A stretch of DNA of 64,000 nucleotides from an uncultured Xanthomonas sp. (GTDB lineage: Bacteria > Pseudomonadota > Gammaproteobacteria > Xanthomonadales > Xanthomonadaceae), in the NCBI GenBank assembly GCA_943912265.1, contig CALTTS010000016.1, positions 13,385 to 77,384 of the forward strand, written 5' to 3'. The notes below the pieces were generated by a model. That model saw only the letters and a list, made by a program, of their open reading frames with translations. It made no database searches and was not told the DNA's origin. Below, piece after piece: positions 27,123-35,830 of this stretch (its first letter is position 1; every line of letters begins with the position of its first letter). A program made the translations under genes and the position numbers.

Positions 27123-27962
27123 TTACTGGCCGAGCAGCTTCAACACCGTGTTGGGCAGGGTGTTGGCCTGGGCCAGCATGGCCGTGCCTGCCTGCTGCAG
27201 GATCTGCGTGCGGGTCAGTTCGGCCGTTTCGGCGGCATAGTCGGCATCGGTGATGCGGCCGCGGGAGGCCGACAGGTTCTCCGAGTTCACGCTCAGGTTG
27301 GAAATCACCGAGGTGAAGCGGTTCTGCACGGCGCCCAGGTCGGCACGCGCATTGCTGATGGTGGTCAGCGCGTTGTCGATTGGATTGATGACGCCCGATG
27401 CGCCGAGGCCGGCGGTAATGCCCGAAACGGTGAAACCGGCCGCGGTGATGCCGCTGAGTGCGCCGGTCACGTCGATCAGCTGGATGTCGATCTTGTCATC
27501 GGCAGTGGCATTGGCGCCGACCTGGATGGAGATCGTGCCCGAGCTGCTGAGCAGGTCCGTGTCGTTGAACTTGGTGTTTTTGACGACGCGGTCGATTTCG
27601 GCCTTGAGCTGGTCGATTTCCTTCTGCAGCGAAGCCTGGTCGGTGCTGTTGTTGGTGCCGTTGGCGGCCTGCACGGCCAGTTCGCGGATGCGCTGCAGGT
27701 TGTCGCCGATCGAACCGAGCGCGCCTTCGGCGGTTTGGGCCAGCGAGATGCCGTCGTTGGCATTGCGGATGGCCACGGTCATGCCGTTGACCTGGGTGGT
27801 CATGCGCTGGCTGATGGCCAGGCCGGCGGCGTCGTCCTTGGCGCTGTTGATGCGCAGGCCCGAGGACAGGCGCTGGACCGTCGTGGCCAGGCTTTCGCTG
27901 GTCTTGTTCAGGTTGCGCTGGGCGTTGAGCGACATGACGTTGGTGTTGATGGTCTGTGCCAT
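27123..27962 (-). CDS. fliC: Flagellin, paralogue 2
   Basis: A second filament subunit of 279 residues. The N-terminal half (MAQTINTNVMSLNAQRNL, RLSSGLRINSAKDDAAG) and C-terminus (ASRGRITDADYAAETAEL, QAGTAMLAQANTLPNTVLKLL) are nearly the same as fliC1, while the central ~80 residues differ. A good ribosome site (CAGGAGAC) precedes the ATG. Unlike fliC1, its only recognisable upstream promoter is of the sigma-54 class. Confidence 0.96.
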   Translation of the reverse strand: MAQTINTNVMSLNAQRNLNKTSESLATTVQRLSSGLRINSAKDDAAGLAISQRMTTQVNGMTVAIRNANDGISLAQTAEGALGSIGDNLQRIRELAVQAANGTNNSTDQASLQKEIDQLKAEIDRVVKNTKFNDTDLLSSSGTISIQVGANATADDKIDIQLIDVTGALSGITAAGFTVSGITAGLGASGVINPIDNALTTISNARADLGAVQNRFTSVISNLSVNSENLSASRGRITDADYAAETAELTRTQILQQAGTAMLAQANTLPNTVLKLLGQ

Positions 27963-28111
27963 GGTTTCAGTCTCCTGGGAGGTTGTTGAGGCCAGGCGTC
28001 ATGCGCTCAGCCGATTGCGTGCGACGAGTGAAACGTGGTGCGGCGGGAGGGATCGGGATGCGACTTCGACATCGCATTCGACGGCGGGAGCGGTGGTACG
28101 GGGGAATGTCT

Positions 28112-28127
28112 TGCAAGATGCGTGCCT
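28112..28127 (-). promoter_or_regulatory. Sigma-54 promoter candidate for fliC2
   Basis: Minus strand AGGCACGCATCTTGCA; only the first base differs from TGGCACGnnnnTTGCA. It lies 5 bp after the flgL stop and about 150 nt before the fliC2 ATG, giving a leader of roughly 135 nt. Confidence 0.8.
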
Positions 28128-28132
28128 CCCGG

Positions 28133-29347
28133 TCAGCCGATCAGCTTGAACAGGCTGGATTGCTGCATCTGCATGAAGACGGTCTGCGCGGCCTGCAGCG
28201 CGGTGCTGTCCATGCTGTAGCGGCTGGCGGCTTCGGCGTAGTCGAGGTCGCGCAGGTCCGACAGCGAGGCTTTCATCGTGGCGCTGTAGGCTTCATTGAC
28301 CTGATTTGCCTGGTCGATCGCATTGAGCTGGGCGCCGCCCGATGCGCGGGCATCGATGAAATGCTGTTCGGCCGTGGTCAGGTCCTGCAGCGAGGCCTGC
28401 ATGCGGTTGGACTGCTCCGTGGAGCGCGAGCCGTCGGCATTGGGCAGGGTGAGGGCCGAGACGAGTTCGTCCAGCGTGTCGAACACGCTGCGGGTGCCGG
28501 CGGCGCCGACGGTCATGCTGTCGCCTGCGGCGGGGGTGCCGCGGACCTGCAGCGTGACGCCGCCGTAGCTGATGTCGCTGCCGCTGGTGTAGGTGCCCGA
28601 GCCTGCGGCGGTCAGCGAGGTGCCGTTGCCGTCTTCGACGTGGTAGGTCGAGGCGCTGTCGAACACCACCTTGTAGGTCTGGCCGTTCCAGGTGGCGGCA
28701 TCGTCCACGCTGTAGCCCAGCAACACGGCCTGCCCGGTGTTGGCATTGTCGGCATTGGCCGTGGCGGTGCCGTTGCCCACCCGTACCTGCATGAACAACT
28801 GGCTGCCGGGGATCGTGTCCGACACCTGCTGGCTGCCGGCCACTTCCACTTTGCGCTGGGTCTGGTTGCCGTTGTAGGCGACGCTGCCTGCGCTGGTGGT
28901 GAAGGGCAGGCTGCCGTCGTCGGTGCCGCCGAACAGGTAGCGCCCGACGCCATCGGTGCCGTTGGCCAGCGAGACCAGCTGGTCCTTGATGCTCTGGATC
29001 TGCTTGGCGATGTCGGCCCGGTCGCCGGAGGACATCGTGTCGCTGTTGGCCTGGATCACCAGCGTGCGGGCGCTGGACAGCAGCTCGTTGACCTGGCCGA
29101 GCGCCGATTCCTGCATGTTCAGCCGGTTCTGCACGGCGGTGGCGTTCTTGTCGTACTGCGCCAGCCGGGCGACGGAGCGATCCATCGTCGTGGCCGAGCC
29201 GGCGGCGAGCGGGTCGTCGGCGCCGGTGGTGAGCCGCGAACCGGAAGCCAGTTGCTGCTGGGTCTTGGCCATTGCGGTCTGCTTGGCGAGGATCTGCGCC
29301 AGCGAGCTCTGGTAGGTGCCCAGCGTGGAAATGCGGGATGTGCTCAT
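28133..29347 (-). CDS. flgL: Flagellar hook-associated protein 3 FlgL
   Basis: FlgL is the hook-filament junction protein next to the filament. The 404-residue product has a flagellin-like N-terminus (MSTSRISTLGTYQSSLAQIL, QQLASGSRLTTGADDPLAA) and C-terminus (LDYAEAASRYSMDSTALQAAQTVFMQMQQSSLFKLIG), typical of FlgL. The ATG overlaps the flgK stop (ATGA). It is the last gene of the flg run. Confidence 0.95.
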   Translation of the reverse strand: MSTSRISTLGTYQSSLAQILAKQTAMAKTQQQLASGSRLTTGADDPLAAGSATTMDRSVARLAQYDKNATAVQNRLNMQESALGQVNELLSSARTLVIQANSDTMSSGDRADIAKQIQSIKDQLVSLANGTDGVGRYLFGGTDDGSLPFTTSAGSVAYNGNQTQRKVEVAGSQQVSDTIPGSQLFMQVRVGNGTATANADNANTGQAVLLGYSVDDAATWNGQTYKVVFDSASTYHVEDGNGTSLTAAGSGTYTSGSDISYGGVTLQVRGTPAAGDSMTVGAAGTRSVFDTLDELVSALTLPNADGSRSTEQSNRMQASLQDLTTAEQHFIDARASGGAQLNAIDQANQVNEAYSATMKASLSDLRDLDYAEAASRYSMDSTALQAAQTVFMQMQQSSLFKLIG

Positions 29348-31206
29348 CGCTGCACCGCGCTCAGGAGGGTCTGGAAGGTGGTGTTGGCCGTCGAGATGAC
29401 TTGCGCCGCCGCCTGATAGGCCTGCTGGTAGAACAGCAGGTTGGCGGCTTCCTCGTCGGCGTTGACGCCGGAGACCGAGTCGCGCGTGGACTGCGCCGTG
29501 GTCTGGATCGCCTTCTGCGCGTCGTAGGCGTACTGGGCCTGCTGCGCGCTGGAGCCGATGCTGGTGGTCAGGCCGGCGATGGCGTTGTTGATCGATACCG
29601 TGCCGCCGTTGAGCAGGTTCTTGTCATCCAGGCCAGCCATCGCCAGCAGGTTGCTGTTGTCGCTGGAATTGGCGCCGGTGGCCGATACCGTGAACGTGTC
29701 GCCGTTGCTCGGGGTCCCCTTCAGGGTCAGGGTCCAGCCGTTGACGCTGATCGTGGCCGGGTTGGTCGAGGCATACGGCGACCAGGTGGTCCCGCCGTCG
29801 GTGCTGTAGTTGCCGGCACCGTCCACCTGCACGGTGACGGCCGTCTGCAGTGCCGGGTTGGCGACATCGTCCACGGCCAGGCTGTCCACCGTCGCATTGC
29901 CGATGTTGCCGGTGCCGGTGCCGACCTGCACCGGTTTGGCCGCGGCGATCTTGCTGGTGTCGTTGAAGGCCACGGCCAGCGTGCCGGCGGCGCCCTGGCT
30001 GGAATGCAGCAGGTAGCTGTCGCCGTTGGCCGGCGTGCCGCTGACCACGATCTGCACGCCGTTCACGATCAGCGGGTCGCCGGCGGTGCCGGTGCCGGTG
30101 ACCGTCAGTGCGGCACCGGTGTCGGCACGCTTGGCCGTCCAACCGCCGGCGCCGTAGCTGAGCGTGACGTTGCTGCCGTCGATCGCGCCGATGTTGGACA
30201 CGCTGGCCTGCAGCGTGGCGCCGGGCATCGAGTTGCCTGAATTGGGCAATACCTCCGGTGGCGCGATGATGAACAGATCGCTGCCGAGGTTGCCGTACAG
30301 GTCCACGCCGTTGTTCTGCGCCTGGTTGACGGTGTCGGCGGTGGCCAGGGCGAGGCGGCCGACTTCGGCCAGCGTCGGGTCGAGCACGGTGCTGCGGAAT
30401 TCCAGCGCGCCGCCGAGGCTGCCGCCGATCAGGTTGTTGTTGAGCACCACCGTCTGGCCGCTGCTGACGATGCCCAACTGCAGCCGGCTGGCCTGATAGG
30501 GGTCCTGCACCGTGGTCAGCTTGATGGTGAGCGTGCCCACCACCAGCGCCTGGCCGCCGGGCAGGTAGAGGTTGACGCTGTTGTCGTCCAGGGTCTTGGT
30601 GTAACCGCCGGTCAGGGTGACCACCTGCGAAATCAGCTGGTCGCGCTTGTCGAGCAGGTCGGCGGTGGCGTTCTTGTTGTTGGCGATCTGGCCGTTGAGC
30701 TTGGCGATCTGCGCGCTCAGTTCGTTGACCTGACCAGCACCGGTCTTCAACGAGGCGTTGATGTCCGCATCCATCTGGTCGAGCTGGCCATCGATCTGGT
30801 TGAAACGGGTGGCCAGCGCCTTGGCGTTGTCGAGCACGGCCTGGCGGGCCGAGGACGAGGTCGGCGTGCTGGTCAGTGCGCTGAGCGAGTCGAAGAAGTT
30901 GGACCACACCGTGTTCAGGTTGGTGGTCTTGTCCGACATCATCGTGTCGACCTGGCTGGACAGGGTGGAGATCTTGTCCAGCCGGGCCAGTTCGCCGGTG
31001 CTGTCCAGCAGGCGCGCGTTGACCAGTTCGTCGGCCACGCGGACGATGTCCTGTACCTGCACGCCACCGGTATACAGCGTGCTCAGCTGGGTGGTCTGGC
31101 GGGTGTAGCCGGTGGTGCCGATGTTGGCCACGTTGCCGCTGACGGTGCTCATCGCCCGCTGGTAGGCGAGCAGGGCGCCGGTGCCGGTGGAGAGGATGCT
31201 GCTCAT
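29344..31206 (-). CDS. flgK: Flagellar hook-associated protein 1 FlgK
   Basis: FlgK joins the hook to the FlgL layer. The 620-residue protein has the N-terminal rod/hook motif (LAYQRAMSTVSGNVANIGTTGYTRQ), a long variable middle rich in Gly/Asn/Asp, and the C-terminal NADEEAANLLFYQQAYQAAAQVI typical of FlgK. It starts 12 bp after flgJ. Confidence 0.95.
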   Translation of the reverse strand: MSSILSTGTGALLAYQRAMSTVSGNVANIGTTGYTRQTTQLSTLYTGGVQVQDIVRVADELVNARLLDSTGELARLDKISTLSSQVDTMMSDKTTNLNTVWSNFFDSLSALTSTPTSSSARQAVLDNAKALATRFNQIDGQLDQMDADINASLKTGAGQVNELSAQIAKLNGQIANNKNATADLLDKRDQLISQVVTLTGGYTKTLDDNSVNLYLPGGQALVVGTLTIKLTTVQDPYQASRLQLGIVSSGQTVVLNNNLIGGSLGGALEFRSTVLDPTLAEVGRLALATADTVNQAQNNGVDLYGNLGSDLFIIAPPEVLPNSGNSMPGATLQASVSNIGAIDGSNVTLSYGAGGWTAKRADTGAALTVTGTGTAGDPLIVNGVQIVVSGTPANGDSYLLHSSQGAAGTLAVAFNDTSKIAAAKPVQVGTGTGNIGNATVDSLAVDDVANPALQTAVTVQVDGAGNYSTDGGTTWSPYASTNPATISVNGWTLTLKGTPSNGDTFTVSATGANSSDNSNLLAMAGLDDKNLLNGGTVSINNAIAGLTTSIGSSAQQAQYAYDAQKAIQTTAQSTRDSVSGVNADEEAANLLFYQQAYQAAAQVISTANTTFQTLLSAVQR

Positions 31207-31218
31207 CGGTTGGGTTCC

Positions 31219-32328
31219 TTAGCGACTGGCGATGGCGTTGGTGACGGTGGAGATGGCGCGGTTCAGCAGCGGCCCGTTGGCGATCGCGGCGATCTTCGCG
31301 GCGTAGCCGGGGTCGGTGGCGTAGCCGGCCTTCTGCAGGGCGCTGGCGAAGCCGCGCACGTCGCCGCCGGCAGCCAGCGCCTGCTGGTAGCGCGGGTTGT
31401 TCTTCAGCATCCGCACGTAATCGGCAAAGCTTTCCTTGGCCGACGAATAGGCGCGGAAGTCGGCCTTTTCGGTGCCGGCCACGCCGTTGCGGTACTCCTG
31501 CGTGCTGCGGCGCACGCTGTCCCCGCTCCAGCCGGTGGACTTGATGCCGAACAGGTTGTGGGCGCTGCTGCCGTCGTCGCGGCGCATGACCTTCTTGCCC
31601 CAGCCGGTTTCCAGCGCGGCCTGGGCGACGAGGGCGCGCGGATCGACGCCGAGCTCGCTGGCCGCGCTCTGGGCGTGCTGCCAGATCGCCGAGACGAAGC
31701 TCTCCGGCGAGTGCTTGCCGCTGGCCGGCACGGTGCTGGCGGTGCTGCCCGAATCGCTGCCGTCGCCGCCGTTCCTGCGCCCCATCAGCACGCCGATCAG
31801 GCGGTCCAGCGGCGAGCCGTCCGCATCGTCGCCATTGCCGCCATCGGAAGGCGGGGAGAGCGTGTCCATCAGGCTCGGCAGCGCGGTCTTCGACGCGGCG
31901 CCGGGAGTGCGGCCGGCGATGGCGTCGAGCATCTGGTCGCTGGCCTGCATCGACGGCAGCAGCTTGCGGTACTGGGCCAGTGCCTGCGAGGAGGTCGCGG
32001 TGGCCGTGGCGGCCTGCGCGGTGTCGGCCGGCGTCGCGGCGGTGCCGCCGCCAAGCTGGCGTTCGATCATCGGCGCCAGGCCGAGGCCGCGGCCTTCGGT
32101 CAGCTTCTTGGCGATCTGCTGGTCGTACATCTCGCGGAACAGCTGGTTCTCGCCGGGGAACAGCGAATCGCCGAAGCTGGCATCGCGCATCGACTTGACC
32201 AGCATCTGCGCGAACTGGCCTTCGAACTGCTTGGCTACATCCTTGATGCGGGCGTTGTCGCGGGCCTGGGTGCGGGCCAGGTCGGCGGCGGTGCCGGGCA
32301 GGGGCAGCGAGGACTGGACCAGGTTCAT
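31219..32328 (-). CDS. flgJ: Peptidoglycan hydrolase and rod cap protein FlgJ
   Basis: FlgJ caps the growing rod and opens the peptidoglycan. The 369-residue protein has the N-terminal rod-binding domain (IKDVAKQFEGQFAQMLVKSMRDASFGD) and a C-terminal glucosaminidase domain from about residue 205. The latter has the catalytic Glu in AQAALETGWGKKV, then HNLFGIKSTGWSGD. The two parts are joined by an Ala/Ser-rich linker. It shares one base with the flgI stop. Confidence 0.95.
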   Translation of the reverse strand: MNLVQSSLPLPGTAADLARTQARDNARIKDVAKQFEGQFAQMLVKSMRDASFGDSLFPGENQLFREMYDQQIAKKLTEGRGLGLAPMIERQLGGGTAATPADTAQAATATATSSQALAQYRKLLPSMQASDQMLDAIAGRTPGAASKTALPSLMDTLSPPSDGGNGDDADGSPLDRLIGVLMGRRNGGDGSDSGSTASTVPASGKHSPESFVSAIWQHAQSAASELGVDPRALVAQAALETGWGKKVMRRDDGSSAHNLFGIKSTGWSGDSVRRSTQEYRNGVAGTEKADFRAYSSAKESFADYVRMLKNNPRYQQALAAGGDVRGFASALQKAGYATDPGYAAKIAAIANGPLLNRAISTVTNAIASR

Positions 32329-33455
32329 CAGATGACCTCCAGCTCCGCGCGCAGCGCGCCGGCCTGCTTGAGCGCCTCGAGGATGGCGATCAGGTCGCCG
32401 GGCGCGGCGCCGACCGCGTTGACCGCGCGCACGATCTCGTCGAGCGTGCCGCCGCCGGCGAACTTGAACATGCGGCTGCCTTCGTTGGCGACGTTGATCG
32501 TCGACTGCGGCGTGGCGACCGTGTTGCCGTTGGAGAACGCGCCGGGCTGGCTGACCTGGGTGTTCTCGGAAATCGTCACCGTCAGCGAGCCGTGGGCGAC
32601 CGCGGCCGGCAGCACGTGCACGTTGGCGCCGATCACCACGGTGCCGGTGCGGGCGTTGACCACGACCTTGGCCGGGCCGGTGCCGGGCGTCAGTTCGAGG
32701 TTTTCCAGCGCGGCGAGGAAATTGACCCGCGCGCCCGGATCGGCCGGTGCCTTGACCACCACCGTGCCGCCGTCCTGGGCATAGGCGCTGCCGGCGCCGA
32801 ACGTGCCCTGCAGCGCCGACACCATGCGCGCGGCGGTGGTGAAGTCGGTGGTGTTGAGGTTGAGGGTGATCGTGTCGCCGCCGGCGGACAGGCTGTCGGG
32901 CAGGGCGCGTTCGACGATGCCGCCGTTGGGGATGCGGCCGGCGCTGGGCACGTTGACCGACACCCGCGAACCGTCCTTGCCCTGCGCGCCGAAGCCGCCG
33001 ACGATCAGGTTGCCCTGGGCGATCGCGTACACCTGCCCGTCGGCGCCCTTCAGCGGTGCCATCAGCAGGGCGCCGCCGCGCAGCGAGGTGGCGTTGCCGA
33101 GCGAGGAGACGGTCACGTCGATCTGCTGGCCTGGCTTGGCGAAGGGCGGCAGCTCGGCCTGGATCGCCACCGCGGCCACGTTCTTCAGCTGCGGGTTGAC
33201 GTTGGCCGGCACCGCCACGCCGAGTTCGGCGAGCATGTTCTTGATGCTCTGCACGGTGAACGGCGCCTGGCTGGTGCGGTCGCCGGTGCCGTCCAGGCCG
33301 ACCACCAGGCCGTAGCCGACCAGCGGGTTGCTGCGCACGCCGCCGACCTGGGCGATGTCCTTGATCCGCTCGGCGAAAGCCGGGGAGGACGACAGCGCCA
33401 GCAGGACCGCGCAGGCGGCGAGGGCGAGACGGTGGCGGCGGTGGAAGCGGTGCAT
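32328..33455 (-). CDS. flgI: Flagellar P-ring protein FlgI
   Basis: FlgI forms the P ring around the rod in the peptidoglycan layer. The 375-residue product has a Sec signal peptide (hydrophobic core then SSPAFAER) and family motifs RIKDIAQVGGVRSNPLVGYGLVVGLDGTGD and VVNARTGTVVIGANV. It ends in the usual ALKQAGALRAELEVI. Confidence 0.97.
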   Translation of the reverse strand: MHRFHRRHRLALAACAVLLALSSSPAFAERIKDIAQVGGVRSNPLVGYGLVVGLDGTGDRTSQAPFTVQSIKNMLAELGVAVPANVNPQLKNVAAVAIQAELPPFAKPGQQIDVTVSSLGNATSLRGGALLMAPLKGADGQVYAIAQGNLIVGGFGAQGKDGSRVSVNVPSAGRIPNGGIVERALPDSLSAGGDTITLNLNTTDFTTAARMVSALQGTFGAGSAYAQDGGTVVVKAPADPGARVNFLAALENLELTPGTGPAKVVVNARTGTVVIGANVHVLPAAVAHGSLTVTISENTQVSQPGAFSNGNTVATPQSTINVANEGSRMFKFAGGGTLDEIVRAVNAVGAAPGDLIAILEALKQAGALRAELEVI

Positions 33456-33463
33456 GGCCGGCC

Positions 33464-34156
33464 TCAGTTCGGGAAGATCGGGGAGTTGAAGAAGCGGCCC
33501 AGCCAGCCCATCGCGTTGGACTTGGCGATCGGGCCGCGGCCGCCGTAGACGATGCGGGCGTCGGCGACGCGGCTGGACGACACCGAGTTGTCCGTGGCGA
33601 TGTCCAGCGGCCGCACCACGCCCTGGATCTGCACCAGTTCGTCGCCCTGGTTCAGGCGCATGTTCTTCTCGCCCTGCACGACCAGGTTGCCGTTGGGCAG
33701 GCGCTGCACCACGGTGACGGTGAGGCTGCCCTGCAGCTTGTTGCTCTGCGCGCTGTTGCCCTTGCCGCTGAAGCTGCGGTCGCCGCTCATGTCGGTGCTG
33801 AGCAGGTCGCGGCCGTTGAGCGTCAGCGGCCCGCCGAGGATGGCGCCGGCGGACATCGCCGCCTTGCTGCTCTTGTCGATGCCGGTGGTGGCGCTGGTGG
33901 TGGCGGTGGTGCTTTCCACCAGGTTGATGGTCAGCAGGTCGCCGACGTCGCGGGCACGGTGGTCGCCGTAGAGGTTCAGCGACGGACCGCTGCGGTAGAT
34001 CGCGCCCGGTGTGGCCTGTCCGACGTCCGCCGTCACCGGCTGCACCGGCGCCATCGGCGCGTAGGGACGCACGTCGCCATAGCTGGCCAGCATGCAGCCG
34101 TTGCCGGTGAGCACGGTCGCAGCGAGCAGGGCGGCGGTCGGGAGAGAGGGTTTCAT
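33464..34156 (-). CDS. flgH: Flagellar L-ring lipoprotein FlgH
   Basis: FlgH forms the outer-membrane L ring. The 230-residue protein begins with a signal peptide ending VLTGNGCML; the Cys is the likely lipid-attachment site, although the lipobox is not canonical. SLYGDHRARDVGDLLTINLVESTTA-like and ITVTVVQRLPNGNLVVQGEK-type stretches are typical of FlgH, as is GRFFNSPIF at the end. It lies 8 bp from flgI and 8 bp from flgG. Confidence 0.95.
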   Translation of the reverse strand: MKPSLPTAALLAATVLTGNGCMLASYGDVRPYAPMAPVQPVTADVGQATPGAIYRSGPSLNLYGDHRARDVGDLLTINLVESTTATTSATTGIDKSSKAAMSAGAILGGPLTLNGRDLLSTDMSGDRSFSGKGNSAQSNKLQGSLTVTVVQRLPNGNLVVQGEKNMRLNQGDELVQIQGVVRPLDIATDNSVSSSRVADARIVYGGRGPIAKSNAMGWLGRFFNSPIFPN

Positions 34157-34164
34157 CGCAGGCC

Positions 34165-34950
34165 TCAGACGTTGTTGTTCAGATAGCCGAGCATCGAGTC
34201 GGTGGTGGAGATGGCTTTGGCGTTCATTTCATAGGCGCGCTGGGTTTCGATCATGCTGACCAGCTCCTCGACCACGTTGACGTTGGAGCTTTCCAGCGAC
34301 CCCTGGACGATGTTGCCGAGCCCGCCCTGGGCGGGATTGCCGGCCTGGGCCGGGCCGGAGGCCGTGGTCTCGACGTAGAGGTTCTCGCCCTTGGCCTGCA
34401 GGCCGGAGGGATTGATGAAGTCGGTCAGGGTCAGCGCGCCGACCTGCACGTTCTGCGCCTGGTCGGCCATCTTCACGCTGACGGTGCCGTCGGTGCCGAT
34501 GGTCACCGACTGCGCGCCTTCCGGGATCTGGATGCCCGGCTGCACCTGGTAGCCGCTGTTGGTCACCAGCTCGCCCTGGTCGTTGATCTGGAAGCTGCCG
34601 TCGCGGGTGTAGGCCGAGGTGCCGTCGGGCATCAGCACTTCGAAGAAGCCGCGGCCGTTGACCATCACGTCCAGCGAGCGGCCGGTCTGCTGCACGTTGC
34701 CCTGCTGGAAATCCTTGGAGGTGGACACGATGCGCACGCCGGTGCCGAGCTGCAGGCCGCTGGGCAGGGTGGTCTGCTGCGAGGTCGAGCCGCCCGGCTG
34801 GCGGACCTGCTGGTACAGCAGGTCCTCGAAGCTGGCGCGGTCGCGCTTGAAGCCCGTGGTGTTGGTGTTGGCAAGGTTGTTGGCGATCACCGACATGCGC
34901 GTCTGCTGCGCATCCAGTCCGGTTTTCGCGACCCACAGGGCCTGGTTCAT
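34165..34950 (-). CDS. flgG: Flagellar distal rod protein FlgG
   Basis: FlgG makes the distal rod. The 261-residue length is normal. The N-terminus reads LWVAKTGLDAQQTRMSVIANNLANTNTTGFKRDRA, and the C-terminus LESSNVNVVEELVSMIETQRAYEMNAKAI, the standard rod signature. It is separated from flgF by 105 bp, which contains a sigma-54-like site. Confidence 0.97.
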   Translation of the reverse strand: MNQALWVAKTGLDAQQTRMSVIANNLANTNTTGFKRDRASFEDLLYQQVRQPGGSTSQQTTLPSGLQLGTGVRIVSTSKDFQQGNVQQTGRSLDVMVNGRGFFEVLMPDGTSAYTRDGSFQINDQGELVTNSGYQVQPGIQIPEGAQSVTIGTDGTVSVKMADQAQNVQVGALTLTDFINPSGLQAKGENLYVETTASGPAQAGNPAQGGLGNIVQGSLESSNVNVVEELVSMIETQRAYEMNAKAISTTDSMLGYLNNNV

Positions 34951-35046
34951 CGGTGACTCCTCGGTGGTGTCTGGTCGGCGGGGCGGCGGGCCGTCCTGCC
35001 GGGAAACTGGCGGGACGGGCCCGCGTCATGACTCATGCAAGGTCCA

Positions 35047-35062
35047 TGCAAGAACCTAGCCA
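35047..35062 (-). promoter_or_regulatory. Sigma-54 promoter candidate for flgG-H-I-J-K-L
   Basis: Minus strand TGGCTAGGTTCTTGCA with exact -24/-12 spacing and perfect TGGC and TTGCA ends. It overlaps the flgF stop codon (35056-35058) and lies 96 nt before the flgG ATG. Confidence 0.65.
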
Positions 35063-35805
35063 TTCAGCCGCAGCAGGCCGTTGGCGCTCTGCGCGTTCTC
35101 GTCGCCGGTCTTGATCACCTTCACCTGCATCTCGTACTGGCGCTGCAGCTGGATCATCTGCACCAGCGCATCCGGCGCGCTGACGTTGCTGCCTTCCAGC
35201 GCGCCGGTGGTCAGCACGTTGCCGACCGAGGGCTGCGGCACCAGGGTCGGGTCGGTGGTGCGCATCAGGCCGTCGCTGCCGCGGGCGATCTGGCTGCGGT
35301 CGAGCTGGACCACGCGCATGCGCCCGAGCACCACCATGGTCGAGGCGGCCTCGCCCTGCGGCACGATCGAGATCGTGCCGTCGCTGCCGATGTCGACGGA
35401 CTGGTAGGGCGGCACCGCGATCGGCACCTGGTTGTCGTCCAGCACCGGGCGGCCGCCGGCGGTGACCAGCTGGCCGTTCGGGGTGATCGTCAGCTCGCCG
35501 CCGCGGGTGTAGGCCGGGGTGCCGTCGCTGCCCTGTACCGCCAGCCAGTTGCCGTCGGCCAGCGCCACGTCGGTGTTGCGCCCGGTCACGCGCTGCATAC
35601 CGACGCTCGAATTGAAGCCCGGGTCCATCAGCGTGGCGTCGATGCGCGAGGGGAAGCCGGCGCCCTGCACCTTGTATTGCTGGGTGCCGGCCAGCGCCGC
35701 CTTGAAGCCGCTGGTGTCGACGTTGGCCAGGTTGTTGGCGACCACGCCCTGCGCCTGCAGCGAGGCGCGGGCGCCGGTCATGGCGACGTAGAGGGCCTTG
35801 TCCAT
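35056..35805 (-). CDS. flgF: Flagellar proximal rod protein FlgF
   Basis: FlgF is a rod subunit. The 249-residue protein has MDKALYVAMTGARASLQAQGVVANNLANVDTSGFK at its start and LEGSNVSAPDALVQMIQLQRQYEMQVKVI near its end. It lies 25 bp after flgE. The stop codon sits inside the flgG promoter candidate. Confidence 0.96.
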   Translation of the reverse strand: MDKALYVAMTGARASLQAQGVVANNLANVDTSGFKAALAGTQQYKVQGAGFPSRIDATLMDPGFNSSVGMQRVTGRNTDVALADGNWLAVQGSDGTPAYTRGGELTITPNGQLVTAGGRPVLDDNQVPIAVPPYQSVDIGSDGTISIVPQGEAASTMVVLGRMRVVQLDRSQIARGSDGLMRTTDPTLVPQPSVGNVLTTGALEGSNVSAPDALVQMIQLQRQYEMQVKVIKTGDENAQSANGLLRLNG

Positions 35806-35830
35806 GGGTCAGCTCCGGTGCGCGCTCGGG

